In this document: piece by piece, positions 15,984 through 25,412 of the stretch
Numbering within the stretch: position 1 is the first letter of the stretch
Layout: every line of letters starts with the position of its first letter
Source of the DNA: Opitutaceae bacterium EW11
GTDB taxonomy: Bacteria; Verrucomicrobiota; Verrucomicrobiia; Opitutales; Opitutaceae
Assembly (NCBI GenBank): GCA_003054665.1
Contig: QAYY01000001.1
Coordinates: forward strand, 1,105,501-1,169,500
Direction of reading: 5' to 3'
Length of the DNA: 64,000 nucleotides
The notes under the pieces: model-generated
Told to the model about the DNA's origin: nothing
Seen by the model: the letters and a program-made list of their open reading frames with translations, nothing else
Databases searched by the model: none
Made by a program: the position numbers and the translations under genes

Positions 15984-17960
15984 TCATCCCTCGCGCCATC
16001 CCAGGCGCAGAGCTTCCCGGTAATGCTCCGACGCCTCCTCGAGCTTGCCGCGCTGCCGGAGGAGAAGCGCCAAGTTGTAGTGCGCCTCCGCGTTCTCCGG
16101 ATCCAGCTCCACCGCGGCGCGGTACTGCGTGACGGCCTCGTCGATCCGCCCGAATTTCGCCAGGGCGCGTCCGTAGCTCACCCGTGCGGGAACCGAGTCC
16201 GGGTTCAGCTGCAAGGCGCGTTCGAAATGGCGGACCGCCTCCGCCGGGCGATCGGTCAACGTGAGCGCCACCGCCCAACTCACCTCCGCGTCCGCGTAGT
16301 TGGGCTGCAACTTCACCGCCTGTTCGAACAGCGGAATCGCGTCCGCCGTCCTGCCCGCCATCGCCAGACCCAGACCGAGGTTGCGGTAAGCTGCCGCATA
16401 GTCCGGCCGAAGCCGGATCGCCTCGCGGTACCTCGCCAGCGCCTCTTCCGAACGGCCGACCGCCATCAAGGCATTGCCGAGATTGTTCGAAGCTTCCGGA
16501 TACGCGGACTGCAGCTGCAAGGCCCGCTCCAGATGGGGAATGGCCTCTCGCGGACGGCCAAGCCGCGTGAGGTCGTCGCCGAGGTTGTTCTCCGCGATCG
16601 CGTAGTTCGGCCGCAGTTTGAGCGCCTCCTCGAGATGGGGGACGGCTTCCTCGATGCGACCGGCCTCGGTCAGGGCCATCGCCAGATTGTTGTGCGCCAT
16701 CCAGGACGCGGGGTTTTTGGCCAGCGTGTCCTCATAGAGCGTGAACACATCGCGATAGATCCCCGCCTGCCGCCAGGTGAGGACGCCTAGAACGATCAGC
16801 AGCACGGCCGGGGCGGCGACTCGCGCCCCCAACGGCAAGCGCTGCAGCCACGACGTGGCTCCCGCCGCCGCCAGGCCGATCAATGCCATCGCCGCGACGT
16901 ATTGGAAGTGATCGGCGACGTAGGAGAAAACGAACGGGTAGACGTTCACGAAGCCGAGCACCGGGAAAAGCAATCCGCAGAAAATCAACGCCGCCGCGAA
17001 CGCTCCGCGCGGTGCTCGCCAAGCGAGCGCCCCCAGCCCAACCAGCACGCCGAGCGGGAACAGGTATTGCCACCACGAGCCTGCATCGATCGTCCAACGC
17101 GGATACATGAACGCCAGATCCGCCGGCCAGACGAGTTTCGCGGCGTAGAACCAGATCACGCGACCTGCGACCAGGCACCGCTGCGCGAGGGACAGATCGA
17201 AGTCCGCCCCGCTCGCGCCAATCGAGGTGCGCTCGAGCCAGGCAGTGAAGAGGCCTGCTCCCGCGCCCAATACGATCCACGGCCCAAGTCGGAGACCGTC
17301 GCCCGGCGTCAGCCGGCGCCGCTTCCACCAGAGCAGGACCAGGAGGCTCGGGGCGAGCATCGCGGCGACCGATTTCGTGAGCAGCGCCAGCGCGAACAGC
17401 GCCGTCGCCGCCGCATAGAGCGTCCAGCGCCGCTCCGTATCGTATCTCAAATACATCCATGCCGCCCCCAGGAGAAGGAAGGTGGATAGCGTGTTCTTCT
17501 GCTCCGCAATCCAGGCGACCGACTCCACCGCGACGGGGTGGAACGCGAAAACGAACGCAGCCAGCCACGCCCCCGGAACCGCGAGTCGACGCAGGATCAG
17601 GGCAAACAAGCCCGCGGAGAGCGCGTGCAGCACGGCGTTGAGAGCGTGGTAGCCGAAGACCGCGTCGCCCCAGAGCCTGTGCTCCAGCCAGAACGCGCTG
17701 TGGAGAACAGGGTAGTACTGCTGGGTCGCGTTCTTCTCGAACCAGATGCGCCACAGCCCGTGCCACGAGCGAAGATCGGCACGGGTCACGTGGCCCGCGT
17801 CGTCCCAGAGCAACTGCCCGTTCATCGCCGGGAGGTAGAGGAAAAACGTGGCAACGAGCAGCACGGCGAAACCCCAGCGGGCCGGCAGCGGAAACACGTC
17901 CGCCGCATCCTTCGGCGCAGGGCGGCGCGGCGACTCGCTCGTGGGGTGAAGCTTGGTCAT
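15984..17960 (-). CDS. PMT-like polytopic membrane protein with C-terminal TPR array (34-residue repeats)
   Basis: A 658-residue protein with about ten membrane helices in residues 28-400 and a TPR tail from about 415. The membrane part opens with NGQLLWDDAGHV, the D-D/D-G-x-x loop typical of GT-C/PMT-like glycosyltransferases, and keeps YYPVLHSAFWLEHRLWGD and HPVAVESVAWIAEQKNTLS, as in TMTC-type proteins. The tail has seven and a half TPRs at exactly 34-residue spacing (for example PNYAIAENNLGDDLTRLGRP). TMTC proteins are O-mannosyltransferases in animals; the bacterial role is unknown. A close paralogue with a different repeat period lies at 45996-48491. Confidence 0.88.
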   Translation of the reverse strand: MTKLHPTSESPRRPAPKDAADVFPLPARWGFAVLLVATFFLYLPAMNGQLLWDDAGHVTRADLRSWHGLWRIWFEKNATQQYYPVLHSAFWLEHRLWGDAVFGYHALNAVLHALSAGLFALILRRLAVPGAWLAAFVFAFHPVAVESVAWIAEQKNTLSTFLLLGAAWMYLRYDTERRWTLYAAATALFALALLTKSVAAMLAPSLLVLLWWKRRRLTPGDGLRLGPWIVLGAGAGLFTAWLERTSIGASGADFDLSLAQRCLVAGRVIWFYAAKLVWPADLAFMYPRWTIDAGSWWQYLFPLGVLVGLGALAWRAPRGAFAAALIFCGLLFPVLGFVNVYPFVFSYVADHFQYVAAMALIGLAAAGATSWLQRLPLGARVAAPAVLLIVLGVLTWRQAGIYRDVFTLYEDTLAKNPASWMAHNNLAMALTEAGRIEEAVPHLEEALKLRPNYAIAENNLGDDLTRLGRPREAIPHLERALQLQSAYPEASNNLGNALMAVGRSEEALARYREAIRLRPDYAAAYRNLGLGLAMAGRTADAIPLFEQAVKLQPNYADAEVSWAVALTLTDRPAEAVRHFERALQLNPDSVPARVSYGRALAKFGRIDEAVTQYRAAVELDPENAEAHYNLALLLRQRGKLEEASEHYREALRLGWREG

Positions 17961-18053
17961 TGCGGCGCGATCACTTCTGCACGGAGCGAGGGGAGGATTC
18001 CAGCGTTTCTTCCGTTGAGCGGGAGCCGATCATGCGCTCGCAATCCGCGTCGC

Positions 18054-18084
18054 AAAAAAGCCGGCACACCGAAGTGCGCCGGCT
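18054..18084 (-). terminator. Rho-independent terminator of the TonB receptor gene
   Basis: Stem AGCCGGC (18059-18065) / GCCGGCT (18078-18084) preceded on the plus strand by six A (18054-18059), giving a U tail on the minus strand, 23 nt after the receptor stop. Confidence 0.8.
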
Positions 18085-18107
18085 CGAATGGAACCACCAA
18101 TGTCCAG

Positions 18108-21100
18108 CTAGAATTCGAACGTAGTCTGGAAGATGAACTGCCGTGGATCCACGATGCGGTACGTGTGAGCCACGCCGTTCGGGTACGCGCCGACCGGCTG
18201 CAGGCGGCCGCTCTCCTGAATGTTTCTCACGTTCAACTGGAACGCAGCCCGGATCTTGTCGCGGAAGAGCTTCGTTTTGTACGTGATGAAACCGTCGAAG
18301 TAGATGTGGTCGCTGTCGTAGATCGGGCGGCTGGCATCCAGGTCCGTAATGGTCGCCGGATACGTCTGCAGTCCGTAGTAACCGATCGCGCCCTTGCTCT
18401 CCCAGCGCACCGCGCCACCCACCGTGAAGTTCTTCACGATGTGATTGTCCGTGATGCCCGCCAGTTGATAGCTGGAGGCCACCTTGACGTTGTAGCGGCG
18501 ATACGAGGGATTCGATTTGCCCTCGAGCTGCTTGATCACGCCGTACGGCGCCTGGATCCAGGAGATGAAGTTCTGCTCGGGTGTCTGGGACGCACTCGGG
18601 TAGAGCGTCTTCCACCAGAGCTGGTCCGGGTTGGCCGCAGTCGCGGCGACCGTCGGGTCCTTCAGCTTCGTCCAGACCTGCATGCGCTGATCGATCCACT
18701 GCTGCAGCGCGAGGGAGATGTTGTCGGTCTGGGCCGTGCCTTCCGTGAACGAACCGGTCAGCGTCCAGTAGCGGTTCGGGTTGAAGTTGACCTCCACCTC
18801 GGTGCCCTTGGCGTGCACGTCGTTGGTCGCGGCAATCGGAGGATCGGGATTGATCAGGGCCTGCATCAGCTCGCGGGACATGCCCATCACGTTCTCGAGC
18901 TCGGTCATCACCTGCTCGTCGCTCCACTGCATGCGCTCCGGGTGGTTGGGGTCGGCCTTGATCCACCCGATGCGATTGTAGTTGCTCGAGTTCGCGACCG
19001 TAGCGCCGGCTACGTTGTACAGCACGTACCGCGCGGGCGTCGTGCCGGCGAGCGGCAGGTCGTGGCGGATGATGCGCTGCGCCATCGTATTCGCGTCGCT
19101 GTTACGGGAATTCAGCTGCGAATTTTTGTAGTGGGTGATGCGGACGTTGAGCTTGTTGTCGAGGAGGGTGAAACCCACGCCCCAGCTCTTGTCCTCGCCG
19201 GAGGGATCCGGGAGCTTGTTGAGGAAGAGGTCCTGCGCGGGCGTCGACGGGATGAAGCTGTCGGACTTGTTGTAGTAGAGATTCAGACTCCGCAGGAAGC
19301 CGCCGAGGTAATGATTGAAGCCGGTCCCTCCCTCGAGCTGCTTCGCAAAGGGAAGCTCGCGGAACGGACGGACGGCGATCTGGTAGTTTTTCGTGTCGCC
19401 CGTGTTGGAGCGCCAGTTGGGGGCCCAGCTGTCGGTCGTAGCGGTGTTGAAGGTCAGACCATCGGGGTTGAGCAGCACCGTCTGGTAGCCGAACTTGGTG
19501 AACACCTTGTCGCGGCGGATGCCCACGGTGGTGACGATCGAGTCGTTCAACCAGTGGTTCTGCATGACCGCGCCCATCGTCTTCAGGATGACCTTGCTGT
19601 TGTTCGTATAGCCGGTCGCGTCGGTCACGGCGCCGAGGCCGAGCGTGGCCGGATCGCGGGTGAAGGCTCCCGTCGTGTAGTTGCCCCAAACGTACGGGTA
19701 GCTCCCGTAGTCGAAGCCCACGGGTGCGTAGTCCACGTTATTTCCCACGTTGTCGCCGACGTAATAGCGGTAGTTGCTGCGCGTCGTGGCGATCAGGGCC
19801 GGAGTACCGGAAACCTGCGACTGGTTGCCGCGGTAGACGCCCGGCGTGATCCAGGAAAGCCCGTTGGTGATCACGTCGCGGTACGAGTACTGGCGGTTGA
19901 TGCGGTACTTGTATTCGTCGTACGCGGTGAACTGGTGCATTCCGAGCCACTTGAGGAAGCCGCTCTCCTGGGTCAGATCGAGGCGGTAGGCGACCTGGGC
20001 GCGGTACGTCTCCCACTTGGCCGGGGTCAGCACCGTGCGGGGCTTGTCCGTGCTGATGTAGGGCCGCAGGAAATACGGGTTGGGCGTTCCGTCGAGCAGG
20101 CGCTCGTTGATGTCGATCGAGTACAGGCCGGACACGCCGTTGTCGTTCGCGGTGCCGAGGAGGTTGCGCTGATAGCGCTTCGAGTCCTCGCCCAGATAGG
20201 CGAACTGCACGACCAGCCAATTGCGCGGCGAGTTGAGCAGCGTCTGGTCGATCTGCAGGTACGACGTCAGGTTCGTGTCCCAAACGTTGTTCACGGACGC
20301 GAGGTTGATCGAGGACCAGTCGTAGATGCTCTTGTCCGTCAACGAGGGGATGGTGGTGAAGAGCGGCTGGGTGCTCGGCTTGGCTGTCGAGCCGGTGATG
20401 CCGGCGTAGGGGCTCGCCTGCAGGAAGCGGTTGAGCGTCGCGCCCGTGCTGGGGTTGGCGCCGGTGACCATCATCGGGCCGGCCCAGTAGCCGATGCCGT
20501 TCTGGTCGATGAAGAGCTGGCTGTCCAAAGAGCCGAGGTAACCGCTGTTGAAGAAGTCGGGCGCGCTGCTCGGATAGCTGCCGTTGGTCGGATTTGCCAG
20601 CGTCCGCGACGTGCCGTTGACGTGGATCGTGCGGGTGACGGGGTCCCAAGTCGGGCTGCCCTGCGAAAGCCAATAGGATACGTCGTCGCGAGGCGGCAGC
20701 GCGTTCGGGCGGTTGCCGTACATGTGATAGTAGAACACGCCGCCGGAAATGCTGGTGCCCTTGAACGGTTGGTATTTCACCATCGCGTTGTACCGCTCGG
20801 TCTTCACGCCCGAGGGTTTCCGCGTGAATGCCTCGTTCTGGTAGACGGCGCTGACGCGGACAGCCAACTTGTTGTTCAGGAGCACCCGATTCGCATCGAG
20901 GCTGCTGCGGAAACCTCCCCAGTCGTCGACGCGCAGCTGCACCTGATTGCGGTCGCGCTGCAGGTTGGCCGACGCGAGAATCTGGTTCACCGTGCCGGAA
21001 GGATTACCCAGGCCGAAGACGTTGGCGTTCGGTCCGCGGCTGATCTCGACGCCCTCGAGGAGGATCGGGTCCATCGCAACGCGATTCATCGACTCGATGT

Positions 21101-21560
21101 TGTTCAGCGAGACATTGGCCGGAGCGATGCCGCGCACGCGGTTGGCGCCCGTGGGGTTCAGCTGCACGTTGTCCTGCACGCTGCCGTTTCGGTCGACGAC
21201 GTAGTCCGTGTAGGTCGCGGTGCCTTCGGTGCTCGCCGTGTACATGAACACGTCGTTGATATCGAGCATCGCGAAGTCCTGCATCTGCTCCTTGGATACG
21301 ACCGTGATCGCCGAGGCGAGATCGTCGAGTTTCGCGTTGAAGCGCGTGCCCGACATCGTGTTCGCCGAGTAGTAGCCGCGGGTGTCGGCCTTCACTTCAA
21401 AGGGGGACAAAACGATGGTCTCGTCCTCCGCGTCTCGTTTGGGCTCTTGACTCGAGGAGGGCGCAGCCTGCGCCAGCATCGACGTCGCCAAGGCACCGAG
21501 CAGGAACGGCGCTGCCATGCCTACGCGCAGCGCCAACGGTTGTTGGTTCGAGGTCTTCAT
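18108..21560 (-). CDS. TonB-dependent outer-membrane receptor
   Basis: An 1150-residue outer-membrane transporter driven by TonB. A signal peptide (about 1-32) is followed by ETIVLSPFEVKADTRGYYS, which carries the TonB-box-like region, and a plug domain (about 60-210) with SGTRFNAKLDDLASAITVVSKEQM and GVEISRGPNANVFGLGNPSGTVN. The rest is a beta barrel ending in the C-terminal phenylalanine (QTTFEF) needed for barrel assembly. The form is typical of Opitutaceae receptors that work without SusD. Context (pectate lyase, Gfo/Idh enzyme, glycosidase-like protein) suggests a plant sugar oligomer as substrate; siderophore uptake cannot be excluded. It has its own terminator. Confidence 0.95.
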   Translation of the reverse strand: MKTSNQQPLALRVGMAAPFLLGALATSMLAQAAPSSSQEPKRDAEDETIVLSPFEVKADTRGYYSANTMSGTRFNAKLDDLASAITVVSKEQMQDFAMLDINDVFMYTASTEGTATYTDYVVDRNGSVQDNVQLNPTGANRVRGIAPANVSLNNIESMNRVAMDPILLEGVEISRGPNANVFGLGNPSGTVNQILASANLQRDRNQVQLRVDDWGGFRSSLDANRVLLNNKLAVRVSAVYQNEAFTRKPSGVKTERYNAMVKYQPFKGTSISGGVFYYHMYGNRPNALPPRDDVSYWLSQGSPTWDPVTRTIHVNGTSRTLANPTNGSYPSSAPDFFNSGYLGSLDSQLFIDQNGIGYWAGPMMVTGANPSTGATLNRFLQASPYAGITGSTAKPSTQPLFTTIPSLTDKSIYDWSSINLASVNNVWDTNLTSYLQIDQTLLNSPRNWLVVQFAYLGEDSKRYQRNLLGTANDNGVSGLYSIDINERLLDGTPNPYFLRPYISTDKPRTVLTPAKWETYRAQVAYRLDLTQESGFLKWLGMHQFTAYDEYKYRINRQYSYRDVITNGLSWITPGVYRGNQSQVSGTPALIATTRSNYRYYVGDNVGNNVDYAPVGFDYGSYPYVWGNYTTGAFTRDPATLGLGAVTDATGYTNNSKVILKTMGAVMQNHWLNDSIVTTVGIRRDKVFTKFGYQTVLLNPDGLTFNTATTDSWAPNWRSNTGDTKNYQIAVRPFRELPFAKQLEGGTGFNHYLGGFLRSLNLYYNKSDSFIPSTPAQDLFLNKLPDPSGEDKSWGVGFTLLDNKLNVRITHYKNSQLNSRNSDANTMAQRIIRHDLPLAGTTPARYVLYNVAGATVANSSNYNRIGWIKADPNHPERMQWSDEQVMTELENVMGMSRELMQALINPDPPIAATNDVHAKGTEVEVNFNPNRYWTLTGSFTEGTAQTDNISLALQQWIDQRMQVWTKLKDPTVAATAANPDQLWWKTLYPSASQTPEQNFISWIQAPYGVIKQLEGKSNPSYRRYNVKVASSYQLAGITDNHIVKNFTVGGAVRWESKGAIGYYGLQTYPATITDLDASRPIYDSDHIYFDGFITYKTKLFRDKIRAAFQLNVRNIQESGRLQPVGAYPNGVAHTYRIVDPRQFIFQTTFEF

Positions 21561-21871
21561 TGGGGTTCGGGCCCGCCGCGTGTTTGGGGCCGGGGCAGGC
21601 GCTCGGGGTTAAAATCCAGACACGTGTCGCAATGCACCAGCGCCCATTACGACGCAAGGAGATTTTGCCACTGAGTGGCTCCGCCAGAGGGAGGATTACC
21701 TAGGGAATCTGTCGCCGCGAGGCGGCGACCCAGCGCGAACAGGGAAGCCTGTCGTGCGAGCGGTTTCGCCGGTTCCGTCGAATTTTGCGGACACGCGTAC
21801 GCAGCGGAAACGACTCGCTGCAGCGCCCGCGACGATTCTCCAGCCGCACCGCCGGAGCCACCGGCCCCGCG
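21561..21871. other. 311-nt upstream region of the TonB receptor gene
   Basis: This gap lies between the receptor start and the end of the Gfo/Idh gene, both on the minus strand. It contains the 10-bp palindrome GACACGTGTC at 21619-21628, about 60 bp before the receptor ATG, with a central CG as in many LacI-family operators. An AT-richer TTAAAAT lies beside it. No terminator for the Gfo/Idh gene is evident, so readthrough into the receptor is possible. Confidence 0.35.
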
Positions 21872-23263
21872 CTATAGCGACGAGGCCCCGAGGTGCGAGG
21901 CGCCGTACGGCGCGCGGTCCGGGCGCGAGAGAAAACCGTTGGCCTCGGGATCGTCGACGAAGCGCTCCGCGGCGGCATCCCACGAGAGAGGCCGGCCGAG
22001 CTTCATCGCGATCCAGCTCACGATGCATGCGCTTCCGCTCCGATGCGCGACGGACACCGGTGCGAGCGGGCTCTGCCGCGAACGCACGCATTGAAGCCAG
22101 TTCTCGTGATGCTCGCGGCTCACCGGGAGCTGCACACGAACGCCCTGCGGCGAAAGGAGCTTTCGGTCGCTGGCGTCGAGCGCCTTGAGTTCACCCAACG
22201 GCGAGCTAAGTCCCGGGGGCAGCGGTTGGGCGTCGCGGGACACAAAGAGCCAGCCGTCGTCGCCGATGAAACGCAGACCGTTCGGATGCCGGCTCGAGAC
22301 GGATACTTTCACCTCCCCCGGATAGGTTAGCTGAACTTCGAACGGACCGTGTACGTTCCAGATTCGGTTCTCCGGAAACTCCGCTCTTCCCTCAACCTGC
22401 CGCGGGCCGCCGCCCTCCACGTCGAGCGCCCAATGGAGGATGTCGAAATGATGCGCCCCCCAATTCGTGATCATGCCCAGGCAGAAAGCCTCGTTTTGCA
22501 TCCAGCCCGGTCGACCGTAGTCGAGCAGCGGATGCACCCGCTGCTCGGTGTAGTAGGCGTACGGCGCCGGCCCGAGCCATCGATCGTAGTTGAAGCCGGG
22601 CGGAACGGGCTGCTCCGGACTGTCGGACTTCGTCACGTCGGTCGGCAGACCGATTTCTACCCGGCGCACCTGCCCCACCCGCCCGCTTCGGATCAGCTCG
22701 CAGGCCCTGCGAAACTGCACCGACGAGCGCTGTTGGCTGCCGACCTGCAGGACGCGTCCCGATTTTTCCACGGCTTCGCGAAGCAGAATACCTTCCGCAA
22801 CGGTCATGGTCATCGGCTTCTGCAGATAGACATCCTTGCCCGCCCGGATCGCCGCGAGCGCGATCTCGGCATGCGAGTGATCGGGCACGCTGATCACCAC
22901 CGCCTCGATGTCCGGCCGTGCGAGCAATTCCCGGTAGTCGGAGAAGACCGCCACCACGGGTGGCTTCTGGTCGCGTGAGGCGTACGCGTTCTCCACCCAG
23001 CGGCGGCCGTCCTCCATCCGGCGCGCGTCGACGTCGCTCACCGCGACGATATCGGCCAGATCCGAATCGAGCACGGCGGGCATGTCGTGCGTCCGCGCTA
23101 TCCTCCCGCAACCGATCTGGCCAAGGCGCACCCGGCTGGTGCGCGCGGTCGCTCCGCGCAACAACCTCGACGGCAGAACGAGCGGCGTGACCGCGAGCGC
23201 CGCCGCGCTGCGGCAAAACGCGCGGCGGCTCATCCGAGAAACGTGGGGTGGCTGGATTTTCAT
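21872..23263 (-). CDS. Tat-exported Gfo/Idh/MocA family oxidoreductase
   Basis: A 463-residue NAD(P)-dependent sugar or inositol dehydrogenase-like enzyme. A twin-arginine signal (SRRAFCRSAAALAVTPLVLP) precedes the Rossmann motif VRLGQIGCGRIAR; the family's EKP is present as QKP (LQKPMTMTV), still keeping the catalytic lysine. WGAHHFDILHWALD supplies the conserved histidine pair. Such exported members are common in Verrucomicrobiota and Planctomycetota and act on sugar derivatives in the periplasm. The start at 23263 removes 27 residues that precede the Tat signal. It diverges from a secreted glycosidase-like gene. Confidence 0.92.
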   Translation of the reverse strand: MKIQPPHVSRMSRRAFCRSAAALAVTPLVLPSRLLRGATARTSRVRLGQIGCGRIARTHDMPAVLDSDLADIVAVSDVDARRMEDGRRWVENAYASRDQKPPVVAVFSDYRELLARPDIEAVVISVPDHSHAEIALAAIRAGKDVYLQKPMTMTVAEGILLREAVEKSGRVLQVGSQQRSSVQFRRACELIRSGRVGQVRRVEIGLPTDVTKSDSPEQPVPPGFNYDRWLGPAPYAYYTEQRVHPLLDYGRPGWMQNEAFCLGMITNWGAHHFDILHWALDVEGGGPRQVEGRAEFPENRIWNVHGPFEVQLTYPGEVKVSVSSRHPNGLRFIGDDGWLFVSRDAQPLPPGLSSPLGELKALDASDRKLLSPQGVRVQLPVSREHHENWLQCVRSRQSPLAPVSVAHRSGSACIVSWIAMKLGRPLSWDAAAERFVDDPEANGFLSRPDRAPYGASHLGASSL

Positions 23264-23324
23264 GGGCAACGGCACCTGGAGCCCCTTGAGGGCATCGCCG
23301 GGCGGCGAATGTTCCAGAGAGCTC

Positions 23325-23346
23325 CGTTGTGGACGCAAACACAACG
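23325..23346. promoter_or_regulatory. Inverted repeat CGTTGTG-N8-CACAACG, candidate operator
   Basis: Perfect 7-bp arms symmetrical over 22 bp, in the 175-nt divergent space between the Gfo/Idh gene and the glycosidase-like gene. It is about 60 bp from one start and 90 bp from the other, a good position for one regulator controlling both. Confidence 0.4.
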
Positions 23347-23438
23347 TCTGCTCCCCTGGGGCTCAAACGAACGAGTGGCGCCGCCGGTGACTCGTCCGCG
23401 AGCCGTTCAACAGTCGTCCCCGAACCCCGCGCTTCGCC

Positions 23439-25322
23439 ATGAAACACATCCTGCCCCTCGCTCTCGCCGCCTGCTCTGCTGTATCCGCTGCTCAACCACT
23501 TCCGGCCTACCACCAGTTCAAGGTCGCCGTGTACTGCCGGGCCTACGAGGTGCGGGAGATGGCCGACCCGGCCTGGCTCCGCTCGCGCTGGGACGAGCTT
23601 TCCCGCCAGGTCCACGTGGACAAGGTCTACCTGGAGACCCACCGCGACGGTGTGATCGTGGCCGACGCCACGCTCGAGTCGGCCAAGGCGTTTTTCGCCG
23701 CGCAGGGCGTGCAGACAGCCGGCGGCATCACCTACACCATCGACGAGAGCAATCGCTTCGAGACGTTTTCCTATAGCAATCCCGAGCACCGGCGGAAGGT
23801 GCAGGAGATCGCCGAGCACGCCGCCCGGCATTTCGACGAGGTCATCCTCGACGACTTTTTCTTCACCAGCGCCAAATCCGAGTGGGACCTCAAGGCGCGC
23901 GGCAACCGCAGCTGGACCGACTACCGCCTGCAGCTGATGGCCGACGCGGCGGAAAACCTCGTCGTCAAGCCCGCCCGGGCCGTCAACCCGAAGGTCAGGG
24001 TGATCATCAAGTATCCGAATTGGTATGACCACTTCCAGGCTCTCGGCTTCAACCTGGAGAAGGAGCCCGCCATTTTCGACGGCATCTACACCGGCACGGA
24101 AACGCGCGACGCCTCGCTCCTCGCCCAGCATCTCCAGCCGTATCACGGATACTCCATCATGCGGTATTTCTCCAACATCGCGCCCGGTCGGAACGGCGGC
24201 GGCTGGGTGGATACCGGCGCCGCCTTCACCTATGATCGATACGCCGAACAACTCTGGGTCACGCTCTTCGCCAAAGCCGCGCCGGAAATCACGCTCTTCG
24301 ATCTCAAGCAGATGCACTTCCCGCTCGACGAGCGCTTCCGGGCGCCTTGGCAGAACCAAAAGACGAGCTTCCGCTTCGACGCCCTTTCCGAGCCGGTGAA
24401 ACTCGCCTCGGGCGAGACGGCCAAGCCCACCAGCTACGCCCGTGTCGCCGGCGTGTCCTTCGAGGCCGTGGACGGCGTCCTCGCCGCGCTCGGGAAGCCG
24501 CTCGGGCTGAAAAGTTACAAGCCCTTCCACTCGTCGGGTGAGGATTTTCTTCAGAGCTACCTCGGCATGGCCGGCATTCCGATGGAGATCGTGCCCGTCT
24601 TCCCGAAAGACGAGCCGATCGTCCTGCTCACGGCCCAGGCAGCCCACGACCCCGACATCGTGGCGAAGATCGAGGAGCATGTCCGGACGGGCCACAAGGT
24701 CGTGATCACCTCGGGCCTCTTAAAGGCGCTCTCGCACCGCGGCATTCAGCAGATCGCGGAGATCGAGGACACCGGACGCGTCGCCCTCGTGAAGGACTAT
24801 GTCGCCGACTGGCGGAAGATGACGGGCGAAAAGGCGATTCTCATCCCGCAAATCGGTTATCGAACCAACGACTCGTGGGAACTCGTCTCCGCGATCGACG
24901 GCGACAACGGCTGGCCCCTGCTCCACGACGCCAGCTACGTGGGGGGCCACCTCTACGTTCTCACCATTCCCGAGAACTTTGCGGACCTCTATCACATCCC
25001 CGCCGGCGCGCTGAACGCGATACGCAGAATCGTCACGCCGCACCTTCCGGTGCAGCTCGAGGCGCCCGGCAAGGTGAGCCTGTTCGTTTACGACAACGAT
25101 ACGTTCGTGGTGGAGAATTTCCGCGACGAGCCGGTCGATGCCGCCGTCGTGCTGGGCTTGGATCGCAAGGCCATCGAGGACGTGGCCACGGCCGAAACCA
25201 TTGCGGCCGAGGAACGCAAGGTCAGTCCCGGCTGGGGAAAACCGCCCGTGGCGGTGGCCAGCGCCGCGAAAATCCAGCTGCCGCCGCATTCGTTCCGGGC
25301 CTTTCGGACAAAGGCCAAGTAG
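23439..25322 (+). CDS. Secreted glycosidase-like protein of unknown specificity
   Basis: A 627-residue protein with a signal peptide (1-18) and a probable TIM-barrel domain in the first half: HVDKVYLETHRDGVIV, GGITYTIDESNRFETFSYSNPEHRRKV and HFDEVILDDFFFTSAKSEWD, followed by VRVIIKYPNWYDHF and FDGIYTGTETRD. The acidic pairs at barrel-strand ends look like glycoside hydrolase catalytic residues, but I do not recognise a named family. The second half (from about 370) has a Rossmann-like EPIVLLTAQAAHDP segment and a C-terminal beta domain, as in some glycosidases. It diverges from the exported Gfo/Idh gene, suggesting joint sugar processing. Confidence 0.72.
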   Translation: MKHILPLALAACSAVSAAQPLPAYHQFKVAVYCRAYEVREMADPAWLRSRWDELSRQVHVDKVYLETHRDGVIVADATLESAKAFFAAQGVQTAGGITYTIDESNRFETFSYSNPEHRRKVQEIAEHAARHFDEVILDDFFFTSAKSEWDLKARGNRSWTDYRLQLMADAAENLVVKPARAVNPKVRVIIKYPNWYDHFQALGFNLEKEPAIFDGIYTGTETRDASLLAQHLQPYHGYSIMRYFSNIAPGRNGGGWVDTGAAFTYDRYAEQLWVTLFAKAAPEITLFDLKQMHFPLDERFRAPWQNQKTSFRFDALSEPVKLASGETAKPTSYARVAGVSFEAVDGVLAALGKPLGLKSYKPFHSSGEDFLQSYLGMAGIPMEIVPVFPKDEPIVLLTAQAAHDPDIVAKIEEHVRTGHKVVITSGLLKALSHRGIQQIAEIEDTGRVALVKDYVADWRKMTGEKAILIPQIGYRTNDSWELVSAIDGDNGWPLLHDASYVGGHLYVLTIPENFADLYHIPAGALNAIRRIVTPHLPVQLEAPGKVSLFVYDNDTFVVENFRDEPVDAAVVLGLDRKAIEDVATAETIAAEERKVSPGWGKPPVAVASAAKIQLPPHSFRAFRTKAK

Positions 25323-25376
25323 ACGGTCCAAGAACAAGCCGGGCCGACGCGCCAACGCCTTCGCGCTGCAAGCCCG

Positions 25377-25399
25377 GCCGGGCGCGAATCGCGCCCGGC
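25377..25399. terminator. Perfect GC-rich hairpin between convergent genes
   Basis: GCCGGGCGCG (25377-25386) and CGCGCCCGGC (25390-25399) form a 10-bp stem with a 3-nt loop, between genes ending at 25322 (+) and 25413 (-). There is no U tract on either strand, so intrinsic termination is doubtful; mRNA 3'-end stabilisation is an alternative. Confidence 0.5.
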
Positions 25400-25412
25400 A
25401 AGGGGGGCTTGG

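Noticed and set aside
17538-21674. 1378-codon plus-strand open frame over the TonB receptor and TPR genes
   Set aside because: It is antisense to two well-supported genes and its translation is an Arg/Val-rich low-complexity sequence typical of a high-GC shadow frame.
22392-24695. 767-codon minus-strand frame over the glycosidase-like gene
   Set aside because: Overlaps a plus-strand gene with a signal peptide and consistent domain-like blocks.
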